Shown: positions 43,701 through 52,756 of the stretch, piece by piece
Layout: every line of letters starts with the position of its first letter
Numbering within the stretch: the stretch's first letter is position 1
Assembly: GCF_003062295.1 (NCBI RefSeq)
Contig: NZ_PYCN01000010.1
Coordinates: forward strand, 178,379-242,378
DNA from: Bradyrhizobium algeriense
GTDB lineage: Bacteria; Pseudomonadota; Alphaproteobacteria; Rhizobiales; Xanthobacteraceae
Direction of reading: 5' to 3'
Length of the DNA stretch: 64,000 nucleotides
Translations under genes and position numbers: made by a program
The notes under the pieces: generated by a model
Database searches by the model: none
Seen by the model: only the letters and a program-made list of their open reading frames with translations
What the model was told of the DNA's origin: nothing

Positions 43701-44465
43701 TCACTTGATCTGGCCGATCAGCGCGGCCGCCCCACTTGCGGTTCTCGACAGCGCCAGCAGCGCTTCGCGCCCGCCGGCGGCATAGGCTGCGGCGGCGCGC
43801 AGGAGCTCGCGCAACTGCGCCGCGGCGCCGGGATCGAACCTGCACCATGCGCCGCCGGTGAGCCGCGCAATCTCGCGGAACGCCTGCTCGGCTGTGGCGT
43901 CGTGACCTTCCTGAAACATGAAAACGGGGACCTTGAGCAGGCCGAGCTCGCCGGCCTTGGCACAGAGATCGTCGACCTCTTCCTCCATGGCGTCGCCGAC
44001 GAACACCACGGCGCGCACGCCGGACGCCACCGCCTCGCGGCGCGCCTCCGACAGCACCTTGCCGATCTGGGTGCTGCCGCCCTGGCAATCGATCTTGCCC
44101 ATCAACCTTGCCAGTTGCGCGGAATCGGAGATCCAGCCGGTGGCGCGGCATTCGTTGAAGCCGCGGTAATAGACCAGCCTGATATCGAGGCTGCCGAGCG
44201 AGGCCGCCTCGCGGAACATGTCGGCCTGCAGCGCGCAGGCCATGTCCCAGGTCGGCTGGCGGCTCATGGTGGCGTCGAGCGCGAACACCAGCCTGCCCCT
44301 GGCGCCCGGCCGGTGCGGCGACATCGCGCGCGCTTTCGCCACGAAGGCTGCGATGTCTTCCGCAGCCGATGGCTTGGCCTCCGGCAACCGGCCGCCTTTA
44401 CGCGCCTCGGCCTTTGCCGAAGCAACGTCGCCTGCCGATTTCGGCTTGATGGGTTCGCCGGCCAT
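43701..44465 (-). CDS. VWA domain protein
   Basis: 254 residues. The metal-ion-dependent adhesion motif DATMS lies in VFALDATMSRQPTW, with a conserved Asp in FVGDAMEEEVDDL. No signal peptide or membrane helix, so cytoplasmic. The N-terminus is polar and Lys-rich (MAGEPIKPKSAGDV...). VWA proteins with this look often partner with AAA+ ATPases, but none is adjacent; the DnaJ protein gene follows on the same strand. Confidence 0.88.
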   Translation of the reverse strand: MAGEPIKPKSAGDVASAKAEARKGGRLPEAKPSAAEDIAAFVAKARAMSPHRPGARGRLVFALDATMSRQPTWDMACALQADMFREAASLGSLDIRLVYYRGFNECRATGWISDSAQLARLMGKIDCQGGSTQIGKVLSEARREAVASGVRAVVFVGDAMEEEVDDLCAKAGELGLLKVPVFMFQEGHDATAEQAFREIARLTGGAWCRFDPGAAAQLRELLRAAAAYAAGGREALLALSRTASGAAALIGQIK

Positions 44466-44569
44466 GAGTGCTCGCTTGTAAGCAGCAAGCTCTATGTGGG
44501 ACGGCGCCTCGCCCCGGTCAATGCGCCGGGGGCTGACCCAGCCGCAAACGCACGGCTACCGGAGGCCGC

Positions 44570-45469
44570 CTAGTTCGTGACCGACTTGTTCTTTGGCGCC
44601 GGATTGCTGGCCAGCGGGACGGACAACGGCACCGGTCCGGGGCTGCTGGTCAGGATGTCGGGCACCTTGGTCGGCACGGGCTTCAACGCGCCGCTCTTGT
44701 CAGACTCTTCGAGGAACTTGTCGAGCATCGACTCGATCGAGGATTTGGCGGCGTCAGGTCCGGTGTCCCGCATGTCGTTATGCTGGAAGCCGGTGTTCAC
44801 GACCGTGATCCCGGCCTGTTCGCATTCCTCGTCGCCAGGCACCACGCCGGGGTCCGGCTTGAAATGCGTGTCCTGGGAACGGAACGAGAGGATCTTGAAC
44901 TTGCCTTCGGTCAGGAACGGCACGCGCAGATTATCCAGCGTCACGACCTTCTTGATCTCGTCGGGATACTGCTTGGCGAAATACATCGTGATGTCGCCGC
45001 CCATCGAATGGCCGACCATCGTCACCTTCTCATAGTCGGCGTTGGGCTGAGCCTTCTTCATTTCGTGGATGGCGAAATGGATGTTGGCGACGCCGCGCTG
45101 AATCTGCGGCAGACGGCCGACATAGAGCTCGCCGACCTTGGTCACCATCGGCGGGTCGGTCGGCAGATCGTGCTGCGGGCTGATCGCAAGGTAGCCGCGC
45201 CAGGCGAAGACGTTTGCAAGGAACGAATATTCGGTGTGCTTGACGGTATTGCCGTGGTTGAGGATCGCAACCGGCAGCTTGATCAAGCCGGCGTTGGCCT
45301 GCATTTCCTTGTCGCGGCGGACGGCGACATTGACGGCGACAAGACGATTGTCGCGATCGGGATCGTGGAATGCGATGGTCTCATGCCGGATCGCCCACTT
45401 GCTCGCGGTAAAATACGCGACAGCGACCAGCACGGAGAGTGAAAGCAGAACGAGAATTCCACGTTTCAT
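44570..45469 (-). CDS. Membrane-anchored alpha/beta hydrolase
   Basis: 299 residues. One N-terminal hydrophobic segment (ILVLLSLSVLVAVAYFTA) probably anchors the protein or is a signal sequence. The nucleophile elbow GHSMGGD is present in VTMVGHSMGGDITMYF. The oxyanion-like LNHGNTVKHTEYSFLANVFAWRGY and a C-terminal catalytic His region (NTGFQHNDM) fit the fold. A PhaR-like operator lies about 130 bases upstream, so a link with PHB or lipid metabolism is possible but not shown. Confidence 0.86.
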   Translation of the reverse strand: MKRGILVLLSLSVLVAVAYFTASKWAIRHETIAFHDPDRDNRLVAVNVAVRRDKEMQANAGLIKLPVAILNHGNTVKHTEYSFLANVFAWRGYLAISPQHDLPTDPPMVTKVGELYVGRLPQIQRGVANIHFAIHEMKKAQPNADYEKVTMVGHSMGGDITMYFAKQYPDEIKKVVTLDNLRVPFLTEGKFKILSFRSQDTHFKPDPGVVPGDEECEQAGITVVNTGFQHNDMRDTGPDAAKSSIESMLDKFLEESDKSGALKPVPTKVPDILTSSPGPVPLSVPLASNPAPKNKSVTN

Positions 45470-45786
45470 ATTCGTCTTCGTCCTCGCGCCCCGCTAAGGG
45501 CCAACCCTGTTTGAGACTCTTTCGGTCCCTTGTTGATGATATACGTCACGATGGCGTGACATAAAGGCCAAATGTTGTGTATTGACCGCCTGATCATTGT
45601 GCGATGCACCTATCCATTGTGCAGCGGCCCAATCCCGACAAATTTGACCCGTTCTTCCTTACGACGTCTCCCATCAAGCTTTGGTTCGAGGGCTAGATAA
45701 AAGTCTAGTGAAAACGAGCTAATGGAGAACTGGTTCCCGGGAACAATCGCCCGCAGGTGCGACAATACCGGCAGCGTCTCAAAGAT
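45470..45786. other. Intergenic region with inverted repeats
   Basis: 317 bases, no gene seen. GTCACG-ATGG-CGTGAC (45545-45560) and GTTCCCGGGAAC (45733-45744) are small palindromes. A PhaR-like site lies at 45598-45609. It holds the promoter of the alpha/beta hydrolase and the tail of the XRE gene. Confidence 0.5.
45598..45609 (-). promoter_or_regulatory. PhaR-like operator upstream of the alpha/beta hydrolase
   Basis: On the minus strand this reads TGCATCGCACAA, an exact match to TGCRNYGCASMA (the PhaR motif as I recall it). It lies 129 bases upstream of the hydrolase ATG. A half-like TTGTGC sits about 20 bases away. The regulator assignment is inference. Confidence 0.55.
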
Positions 45787-46572
45787 TTAGACCGTGGTGT
45801 AGATAACGAGCTTCAAGGCCGGGTCGTCATTGGCCTGGAAGCTCGCATACTCCAGTTTGAGCCGGCCCTTCTTGGGATGGGTCAAGGATTTCCGTCCTGC
45901 CGCGACGCCGCTGACGTCGTGGGCCTCCCACCAGCCTGCGAATTCGGGACAGCCTTCGCGCAGGCGCGCCAACAGGTCGCGGAAGGCGGGATCGCCGGCC
46001 CACAGGTCATGCGTCGCGCGAAACTGGGCGACGATGCGTCGGGCCTCATCCGTCCATGACGCGCCGAACAACCGCCGCGTCGCGGGGTTTGTCAGCACCG
46101 ACAGCAGGCTGTTGCGATCGGCTTCCGCCAGCCGGCTGAACGCAAAGATTTCCTCCGCAGCCGCATTCCAGGCGAGAATGTCCCAGCGCCGTCCGGTGAC
46201 ATAGGCCGGCAAATTGAGCTGTTCGACCGTGCGCCGGATCGCCGGCGGAACAGTCTCGCGGACGAAGGGGCGCCGGTCGGCATTTTGCGTCAGCTCCGTC
46301 AGATGCCGGTGTTCGGCCTTGGTCAATCGCAACGCGCGCGCCAATGCGTCGATCGTCGCGGACGAAGGGCTGACGGATCGCCCCTGCTCGAGGCGGATGT
46401 ACCAGTCGACGCCGATGCCGGCGAGTTCGGCCACCTCCTCCCGGCGCAGGCCCGGCGTGCGCCGCCGCCGGCCCACCGGCAGGCCGACCGCCTTCGGCAT
46501 CAACTTCTGCCGCCGCGACCGCAGGAAGTCGCCGAGTTCGCTTTGCCTCGAATTCGTGCCTGATGCCACCAT
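45787..46572 (-). CDS. XRE family regulator with MmyB-like ligand domain
   Basis: 261 residues. The N-terminal helix-turn-helix reads LGDFLRSRRQKL...TPGLRREEVAELAGIGVDWYIRLEQGR, typical of the MmyB-type subgroup. The C-terminal half carries the PAS-like MmyB fold (YVTGRRWDILAWNAAAEEIF, WTDEARRIVAQFRA). It diverges from the oxidoreductase gene at 46679 with 106 bases between the starts and probably regulates it. The inducer is unknown. Confidence 0.92.
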   Translation of the reverse strand: MVASGTNSRQSELGDFLRSRRQKLMPKAVGLPVGRRRRTPGLRREEVAELAGIGVDWYIRLEQGRSVSPSSATIDALARALRLTKAEHRHLTELTQNADRRPFVRETVPPAIRRTVEQLNLPAYVTGRRWDILAWNAAAEEIFAFSRLAEADRNSLLSVLTNPATRRLFGASWTDEARRIVAQFRATHDLWAGDPAFRDLLARLREGCPEFAGWWEAHDVSGVAAGRKSLTHPKKGRLKLEYASFQANDDPALKLVIYTTV

Positions 46573-46678
46573 GCGCGCCGTGCCTCAAAAGGGGTCTTAC
46601 AGTCCTAGGATAATACCAGGTCTTGTTGGCCCCATGAAGGCTCGCGAGAATGCGGCTTCATCGAAATGAGGAGGCCCC

Positions 46679-47761
46679 ATGAAAGCTGCCGTGCTGAATG
46701 CGTTCGGATCGCCGCTTGCGATCGAGAACGTCCCCGACCCGCTTCTTGGCACCGGCGAGGTCATTATCGACGTCGTGGCGAGCCGCGTGTTGGCCTACGC
46801 CAACGAGGTTCTCAGCGGGGAGCGAAAATACCTCCTGGAACTGCCTGTGGTGCCCGGCCCCGGCGCGATCGGCCGCATCCGCGCCACCGGCCCCGATGCG
46901 ACCCGGCTTCGTCCCGGCGATTGGGTCTATTGCGATCCGACCGTGCGCTCCCGCGACAATGCGCTATCGCCCGACATCGCCCTGCAGGGCCTCACCGCCG
47001 GCAGCGAGGGAGGCCTGCGCCTGCAACGGTATTTCCACGACGGCGCCTGGGCCGAACAAATGCGGCTGCCGACGGAAAACGCGGTTTCGATCGGCGACAT
47101 CGACGAGAAGGATGCAGGCCGCTGGTGCGCGCTCGGCACGCTGCTCGTGCCCTATGGCGGGTTCCTCGCCGTGCAACTGCAAGCCGGAGAGATCGCGCTG
47201 GTCAACGGCGCCACCGGCAGTTTCGGCAGCGCCGCGGTCGCCGTCGCACTCGCCATGGGCGCGCAATGCGTGATTGCGACCGGGCGGAACGAGCAGGCGC
47301 TGACCGAACTGACACGGCGGTTCGGCGCCCGCGTCCGGACCGTGCCGATGCGCGGCGACGAGGCCGACGATCGCGCCCGCATCCTGCAGGCGGCGCCCGG
47401 TCCGATCGACTGCGTGCTCGACATCCTCCCGCCCGTAGCCAGCGCCGTGCAGGTGCGGACCGCCGTCCTGGCGGTGCGGCCGCACGGACGGGTGGTGCTG
47501 ATGGGCGGTGTCGGCATGCAAGGCGGCGCTGGCCTTGACCTGCCCTACCCGTGGATGATGCGAAACGGCATCACGCTCCGCGGGCAATGGATGTACCCGC
47601 CGCATGCGGCCATCCTGATGGCCGGCCTGATCCGCGCGGGCCTGGTCGACCTCGATCATTTCGAGATTGCGGCCTTTGGTCTCGACCGCGCCAACGAGGC
47701 GGTCGCGCATGCTGCCGCCCACAGCGGTCCGTTCAGGATGACGGTGATCCAGCCGCGATAG
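46679..47761 (+). CDS. Medium-chain alcohol dehydrogenase / quinone oxidoreductase-like
   Basis: 360-residue MDR protein. The GroES-like N-terminus (MKAAVLNAFGSPLAIENVPDPLLGTGEV) is followed by a Rossmann fold with NGATGSFGSAAVAVALAMGA. The usual zinc-ligand Cys cluster is not seen, so this is closer to the zinc-independent, NADPH-dependent quinone oxidoreductase branch. The C-terminal RAANEAVAHAA stretch fits. It is divergent from the XRE regulator and probably its target. Confidence 0.87.
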   Translation: MKAAVLNAFGSPLAIENVPDPLLGTGEVIIDVVASRVLAYANEVLSGERKYLLELPVVPGPGAIGRIRATGPDATRLRPGDWVYCDPTVRSRDNALSPDIALQGLTAGSEGGLRLQRYFHDGAWAEQMRLPTENAVSIGDIDEKDAGRWCALGTLLVPYGGFLAVQLQAGEIALVNGATGSFGSAAVAVALAMGAQCVIATGRNEQALTELTRRFGARVRTVPMRGDEADDRARILQAAPGPIDCVLDILPPVASAVQVRTAVLAVRPHGRVVLMGGVGMQGGAGLDLPYPWMMRNGITLRGQWMYPPHAAILMAGLIRAGLVDLDHFEIAAFGLDRANEAVAHAAAHSGPFRMTVIQPR

Positions 47762-47781
47762 GGCCGGCAGCTTGTTGGAGG

Positions 47782-48717
47782 TCAGGCGCTGATGATGTCG
47801 CCGATGATGTCATGGACTTCGAGCGGCTTGTCGACCTGGGTGAACCATTCGGCGCGGTTGGCGGCGCGGCGGCGGCCGCGCTCGTCGAGCGGCAGCTTCA
47901 ACTGGCGCAACAGGCTGGTCACTTCTTCGCGCGCCGTGACATGGCCCATGCTGGGGCGCGTGCCGAGGGTGGCCTCGTCGATGTCGTCCAGCGCCGTCAG
48001 TCCGCGCGGGAAGAATTCGCGGTAGACCACCCGCTCGGCAAACCCGTCGATCGAACGGAAGCCGAGCCGCAGCGAAAGGTCCTTCAGGCTGTCGGCGACC
48101 AGCTGCTTGTTCCGCGAGCCGATCATCGACAGGCGGTTGCGCACCACGATCCAGTCGGTGGTGGCGCCATCGATCTGGCGGCGCTTGCGCCTGACGTCGC
48201 GCACCATCTCCGCATAATGGCTCTCGCCGGTCACCGAATAGGTCGCGGGATCGACGGTGCCGAGCACGTCGAAATCGAGAAAGCTGTCGTTGATGGGCGT
48301 CACCAGCGTGTCGGCCATCGAATGCGCCAGACGCATCAGATAGGAGTCGGAACCCGGCGTATCGATGACGATGAAATCGAAGGCACGCTCGATGGCGCTC
48401 ACCGCCTCCATGAACTGCTGGAACTCGGAATTTTCATTGTCGGCGATCTGCATCGTCTCGCCGAGCTTGACGCAGTAGTGCACGGGAATTTCGAGATCGA
48501 GACCGGTGCGGCGCGCCCACGCGCTCCGGTTGGCGATGTAGCGGGTAAAACTCCGCTGGCGGCAGTCGAGATCGATGGTGGCGACACGCTGTCCGGCCTT
48601 CAACAGGGCAACGGCAATATGCAGGGCAGAGGTGGATTTTCCCGACCCGCCCTTCTCGTTTCCCAGCACCACGACGTGCGCTGAACCCAATTGACCCTGA
48701 CTCGCCTGAACCAACAT
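47782..48717 (-). CDS. mipZ: Division-site ATPase MipZ
   Basis: 311-residue ParA-like ATPase that forms a polar gradient and blocks FtsZ assembly away from midcell in alphaproteobacteria. The deviant Walker A motif is KGGSGKST (22-29), with the signature lysine near its start. IDLDCRQRSFTRYIANRSAW is the MipZ-specific block, and FIVIDTPGSDSYL is Walker B. The gene faces panC on the other strand with 325 bases between. Confidence 0.94.
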   Translation of the reverse strand: MLVQASQGQLGSAHVVVLGNEKGGSGKSTSALHIAVALLKAGQRVATIDLDCRQRSFTRYIANRSAWARRTGLDLEIPVHYCVKLGETMQIADNENSEFQQFMEAVSAIERAFDFIVIDTPGSDSYLMRLAHSMADTLVTPINDSFLDFDVLGTVDPATYSVTGESHYAEMVRDVRRKRRQIDGATTDWIVVRNRLSMIGSRNKQLVADSLKDLSLRLGFRSIDGFAERVVYREFFPRGLTALDDIDEATLGTRPSMGHVTAREEVTSLLRQLKLPLDERGRRRAANRAEWFTQVDKPLEVHDIIGDIISA

Positions 48718-49042
48718 TGATTCAACCCCCCGTCGATATCTTCAAGTCACGCGCGGCTGCGCGTCAAGTGAAATGCGCGACGACGCATTCAATTCGCTCG
48801 CGGCGTGTCTTTAATGATGAATCCCGACGGTGCGGATTTCGTTCCGTTGCCGCGATCAAGCCCGCAGCCTTTTCAACAACCGGGCGCGCACGTGTGGCTT
48901 TCGCGTTGAGCTGCCGCAGTCTTGCCATTCCTGAGTAACCTTGGCGGCAATGCTCTGGCCTTATAAGGTCGGCGCGCCCGCCGAGAGGATTGGCAGCGTT
49001 GCTCTCCTCACCCCATCAGAAGCTGCAAGAGATCGAGGCCAG
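48718..49042. other. mipZ-panC divergent intergenic region
   Basis: 325 bases with no gene seen. It should hold promoters for both genes. CtrA-type TTAA-N7-TTAA was looked for here and not found. Confidence 0.5.
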
Positions 49043-49894
49043 ATGTCGCGAAGTCCCACGGTCGTCCGTACCGTTCCCGCATTGCGCCGCGCCGTCGAGG
49101 CCTTGCGCACCCGAAAAGCCGCCGTCGCGCTGGTGCCGACCATGGGAGCGCTCCATGACGGGCATGTGTCGCTGGTGCGGCTCGCCAAGCGCCGCGCACA
49201 GAAAGTGGTCGTATCGATCTTCGTCAACCCGACGCAGTTCGCGCCGACGGAGGATTTCGGTTCGTACCCGCGCACCTGGAAGGCCGACCTCGCCAAGCTC
49301 ACCGCCGAGAAGGTCGACCTGATCTGGAGTCCCGACGTCAAGGCGATGTACCCGGACGGCTTCGCCACCCGTATCGTGCCGGAGGGTCCGGCCACCGCCG
49401 GCCTTGAGGATCGTTTCCGGCCGCATTTCTTCGGCGGCGTCGCCACCGTGGTCGGCAAGCTGTTCACGCAAGTCCGGCCGGACGTGGCGATCTTCGGCGA
49501 GAAGGATTTTCAGCAATTGCGGGTGGTGACGCGGATGGCCGCCGATCTCGACCTCGGCGTCAAGGTGATCGGCTCGCGCACCGTGCGGGAACGCGACGGG
49601 CTGGCGATGTCCTCGCGCAACGTCTACCTCTCGCCGGAGGAACGGCGGACGGCGCCGACGCTCTATCGCGCCATGAAGGAAAGCGCCGAGCGGCTGAAGG
49701 CTGGCGAGGATCTAGCGGCCGCGATGGAAGCCGGCCGCGAGCTGATCAGCGCGGCCGGCTTCGCGCTGGACTATTTCGAGGCCCGGCATGCCGAGACGCT
49801 GGCGCCGATCACCTCGGTGAAGGACGGGCCGGTGCGGATCCTCGTCGCCGCAAAACTCGGCACGACGCGCCTGATCGACAATATCGGGGTCTAG
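49043..49894 (+). CDS. panC: Pantothenate synthetase
   Basis: 283 residues. Condenses pantoate with beta-alanine using ATP. PTMGALHDGHVSLV is the ATP-binding HIGH-like motif, FVNPTQFAPTEDFGSYPR, AIFGEKDFQQL and SSRNVYLSP follow in order. ATG 49043 gives MSRSPTVVRT, preceded by GAGG; longer readings upstream lack family support. panB is not adjacent, so the pathway is split. Confidence 0.95.
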   Translation: MSRSPTVVRTVPALRRAVEALRTRKAAVALVPTMGALHDGHVSLVRLAKRRAQKVVVSIFVNPTQFAPTEDFGSYPRTWKADLAKLTAEKVDLIWSPDVKAMYPDGFATRIVPEGPATAGLEDRFRPHFFGGVATVVGKLFTQVRPDVAIFGEKDFQQLRVVTRMAADLDLGVKVIGSRTVRERDGLAMSSRNVYLSPEERRTAPTLYRAMKESAERLKAGEDLAAAMEAGRELISAAGFALDYFEARHAETLAPITSVKDGPVRILVAAKLGTTRLIDNIGV

Positions 49895-49907
49895 GCTGGC
49901 AGCTCGT

Positions 49908-50348
49908 TCAGAGCAGCCCCAGATCGCGCAGTTCGCGCCGCATCGGTTCCGGCATCGCGGCCACGCTGGCGGCTGAGGATTTGGTGAGATCGGGCGGCGC
50001 GGCGTCCTCGGTGAGGTAGCGCCAGCCCTGGAACGGGCGCATCGGCCGCGGCGAGACCGCAAACACTTTGGGCTGCATCACCAGCCGGCACCGCCCGATG
50101 CCGTCCTTGTCGCGGAACGGCTCGAGCGCGATGATCTTTTCGCGCGCGGCGATTTCGCCCTTGATTACCCAATAGAGCGAACCGCCGGCGAGGATTTCCG
50201 CGTCGCGCTTCGGCGTCATCCGTGTGATGTGGACGTGACGAAGCGGCAGTCCCTTTTTCTTGGCGGTTGCCATGCGTTCGGCAACCCAGCCCTTGAGTTC
50301 CTTGACTGACTCGCAGCCGACGGCAAGCTTGATGAGATGAAGCGGCAT
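49908..50348 (-). CDS. DUF1489 family protein
   Basis: 146 residues beginning MPLHLIKLAVGCESVKELKGWV. RHVHITRMTPKRDAEIL, GSLYWVIKGEIAAREKIIALEPF and RRPFQGWRYL-like PMRPFQGWRYL are the family blocks. No enzyme function is established. The stop is 14 bases from the end of convergent panC. Confidence 0.9.
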   Translation of the reverse strand: MPLHLIKLAVGCESVKELKGWVAERMATAKKKGLPLRHVHITRMTPKRDAEILAGGSLYWVIKGEIAAREKIIALEPFRDKDGIGRCRLVMQPKVFAVSPRPMRPFQGWRYLTEDAAPPDLTKSSAASVAAMPEPMRRELRDLGLL

Positions 50349-50388
50349 GATCCCGCCGATGTAGCGGCCTGCGCGCGCTTTGAAAAGA

Positions 50389-51351
50389 TCACTCGTTGTT
50401 ATCTGCTGTGGGCGCCGAACCCGGCGCGAGTTGGACCGGCGCCGCCGAGGACGGCCGCTTCGGCGCCGCTGGCGGCTTCTTGGCGGCAGTCTGCGCCGGC
50501 GGCGACGCCGCCGCGGCCGGACGCGGCGCGGCTGGCGATGCCGGCGCAGCCGCGGCTGACGACGGCTTCGGCGCGGCGCCTAGCGGCGGCTCCGGCGTCA
50601 TGATGTTGACCGGCGGGGTGGATGCCGAGCTCGGGAATTCGGCGTTGGTGGGCTTGCCCGTGGGGACCGACGGCGGCAGCGCCGCGATCATGCCCGTCGC
50701 GGCCTGCGGCGTGTTCCACGTCGCAGCATGGCGCATGACCAGGCTTTCATAGACGCGGTCTTCCATGTTGGCCGCAATCTGGCGCGTCTCGGTCAACGAG
50801 CGGAACGCGCGGCAGGACGATGGCATGCAGCGATCCCGCACCGTCAGCACATAGGCCATCAACCCGTAACGGTCGCGCTCGATGGCGCGGCGCAGCGCCA
50901 GCAGGTCGGAGCCGGCGCCCTTGTTCGCGGTGGCGACATCTCCGAGCGAGGTCAGCAGCGTGATCTGCGAGGCGGCGTAGGCCACGGCCGCAGCCACCGC
51001 CTCGGCCGAACCGAACAGCGCCTTCTCGCACGCGGCGAGGACGGCATCGCCGGCCAGTTCATCAATGCAGGAAAGCTGCGGCAATGGCGCGGTCGCCGTC
51101 TGAACCGGACGCGTCTCCGTCGACTGAACCACGTTTGGCGTGCCGAAGCCTCGGAAGGTCACGGCCCCGGCGACCCCGACCGCGAGCAGCGTGATGAGCG
51201 CCAGTACGCCGTTGGCCACGGATCTCTCCGAGCGCAGCAGCGTGATCAGAACGATGATCCCGACAAAGCAGGCCGTGACCAGCGTCAGGTACAACGGAAG
51301 GTTCGGCGAGTGCCAGATGTAATCCAGCGAAGCAGCCCAGGCCCAGTCCAT
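50389..51351 (-). CDS. Hypothetical membrane protein with Pro/Ala-rich tail
   Basis: 320 residues. Two N-terminal transmembrane segments (about 18-38 and 46-68), a periplasmic helical part with three cysteines (SCIDELAGDAVLAACEKALF and DRCMPSSCRAFRSL), and a disordered Ala/Pro-rich C-terminus of about 100 residues. I do not recognise a named family. The layout suggests an envelope-associated protein. Located 40 bases upstream of the DUF1489 gene on the same strand. Confidence 0.75.
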   Translation of the reverse strand: MDWAWAASLDYIWHSPNLPLYLTLVTACFVGIIVLITLLRSERSVANGVLALITLLAVGVAGAVTFRGFGTPNVVQSTETRPVQTATAPLPQLSCIDELAGDAVLAACEKALFGSAEAVAAAVAYAASQITLLTSLGDVATANKGAGSDLLALRRAIERDRYGLMAYVLTVRDRCMPSSCRAFRSLTETRQIAANMEDRVYESLVMRHAATWNTPQAATGMIAALPPSVPTGKPTNAEFPSSASTPPVNIMTPEPPLGAAPKPSSAAAAPASPAAPRPAAAASPPAQTAAKKPPAAPKRPSSAAPVQLAPGSAPTADNNE

Positions 51352-51503
51352 GCGCGGTGTCCCTCAACGCAGCATCAAACGCGATCGAAAGACGAATGCG
51401 GCATTGCTGCATTCGCTTTTCGGCAGAATGTTTCCGCGAACGAGGCCTTTTGACGGCAACCAAAGGTGGAACTTCGTCAGCCGACTACTTGCACACAACT
51501 GTT

Positions 51504-51710
51504 TTAGGAAATTGCGAGCTGGCTTTCCTTGGCGACCCGTTCGAAAGCTTCGGTCGAGCTTTTGATGCGATACTGACAATCGTCGCCGTCGGTCGGCAAC
51601 AGCCGGATCACCTCATAGGTGCCACTGGCGGCCGGACGGGCAACATTGCTGGCAGTAAAATAGACAGTCTCTCCAACGGAGTACTTATGCTTCAACGCCC
51701 TCTCCATCAC
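51504..51710 (-). CDS. Small conserved hypothetical protein (68 residues)
   Basis: Contains HKYSVGETVYFTASN, YEVIRLLPTDGDDCQYRIKSSTEAFERVAKESQL. This is an SH3-like small protein type found in several copies in rhizobia, as I recall. No role is known. Two ATGs in succession at the start; the gene stands alone. Confidence 0.7.
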   Translation of the reverse strand: MMERALKHKYSVGETVYFTASNVARPAASGTYEVIRLLPTDGDDCQYRIKSSTEAFERVAKESQLAIS

Positions 51711-51998
51711 GCAAGAACGCCGGCCGCGCTCACGGTCCCGCTAGCTTTCGGCCGACTTGAGAACCCTGCGGCAACCTAGCACAGCCGGTCGCCCAAAAGC
51801 CAGCAACATCGAGGCATGGCAAATGCGCAAATTCTGCATGTTTTTCAGGGCGATAAGCGGTAATTCTTGCGGTTCCCGGGAATCCGCCTGCCTAATATTC
51901 AGGCCGTCTTTCCCAATATAGGACAGAATGCCGCGGGCTGCGGCGAGCCTTGGCACCCCCTTGGCACCCCCGCCCGGTCACCGCCCTCGCACCCGAAA

Positions 51999-52655
51999 TC
52001 AGACCGTTTCGAACCGTTCGATGACAAGCGTTTCAGCAAGGCCGGCGCGGGTCCATTCCTGGAATGCCGGCAACGACATCATCGCATCGAAATAGTGCCG
52101 CGCCTCGCCCCTCACCTCGATCGCATAGGTGCGGAAGCGATGCACCACCGGCGCGAACATCGCATCCGCGCCGCCGAACGCGCCGAACAGGAACGGTCCT
52201 TCCTTGCCGTAACGGCTGTGGCAATCGGCCCAGATCTCCTGAACGCGCGCCACATTGGCACGTGCGTCATCCGACAGATCGACCGCACCGACCGGGCGGT
52301 GCAGGTTCATGCCGCATTCATTGCGCAGCGGCATGAAGCCCGAATGCATTTCCGCCGAAATCGAACGCGCATGCGCCCGGCGCGCGCGGTCTTCCGGCCA
52401 CAGCGTCGCTTGCGGGAATTTCTCGGCGAGATATTCGATGATCGAAAGCGAGTCCGACACCGTGACGTCGCCATCGATCAACGTCGGCACCTTGCCCGCG
52501 CGGGAAAAGCTCAGGATCCGGTCCTTGTCCGCCTTGTCGTCGGTGTAGAGCGGGATGAACACTTCCTCGAACGGGATGTCATTGGCGCGCAGCGCCAGCC
52601 ATGGCCGCATCGACCATGACGAGTAATTCTTGTTGCCGATGACTAGTTTCAACAT
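51999..52655 (-). CDS. Glutathione S-transferase family protein
   Basis: 218 residues. N-terminal thioredoxin-like domain with MLKLVIGNKNYSSWSMRPW, in which the serine pair takes the catalytic position, GKVPTLIDGDVTVSDSLSIIEYLAEKFP carries the conserved cis-Pro and the glutathione-binding SxSI-type motif. The C-terminal helical domain is present. ATG 52655 gives the family start. Substrate unknown. Confidence 0.92.
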   Translation of the reverse strand: MLKLVIGNKNYSSWSMRPWLALRANDIPFEEVFIPLYTDDKADKDRILSFSRAGKVPTLIDGDVTVSDSLSIIEYLAEKFPQATLWPEDRARRAHARSISAEMHSGFMPLRNECGMNLHRPVGAVDLSDDARANVARVQEIWADCHSRYGKEGPFLFGAFGGADAMFAPVVHRFRTYAIEVRGEARHYFDAMMSLPAFQEWTRAGLAETLVIERFETV

Positions 52656-52756
52656 TTGCGGGGAAATCCTGTTGCGACCGGCATCTTGCCATAGTGCGCC
52701 GCACGCGTTCAACCTGTACATCACGATTGCCTAGCCACCACCGGGGATCTCGCCAC

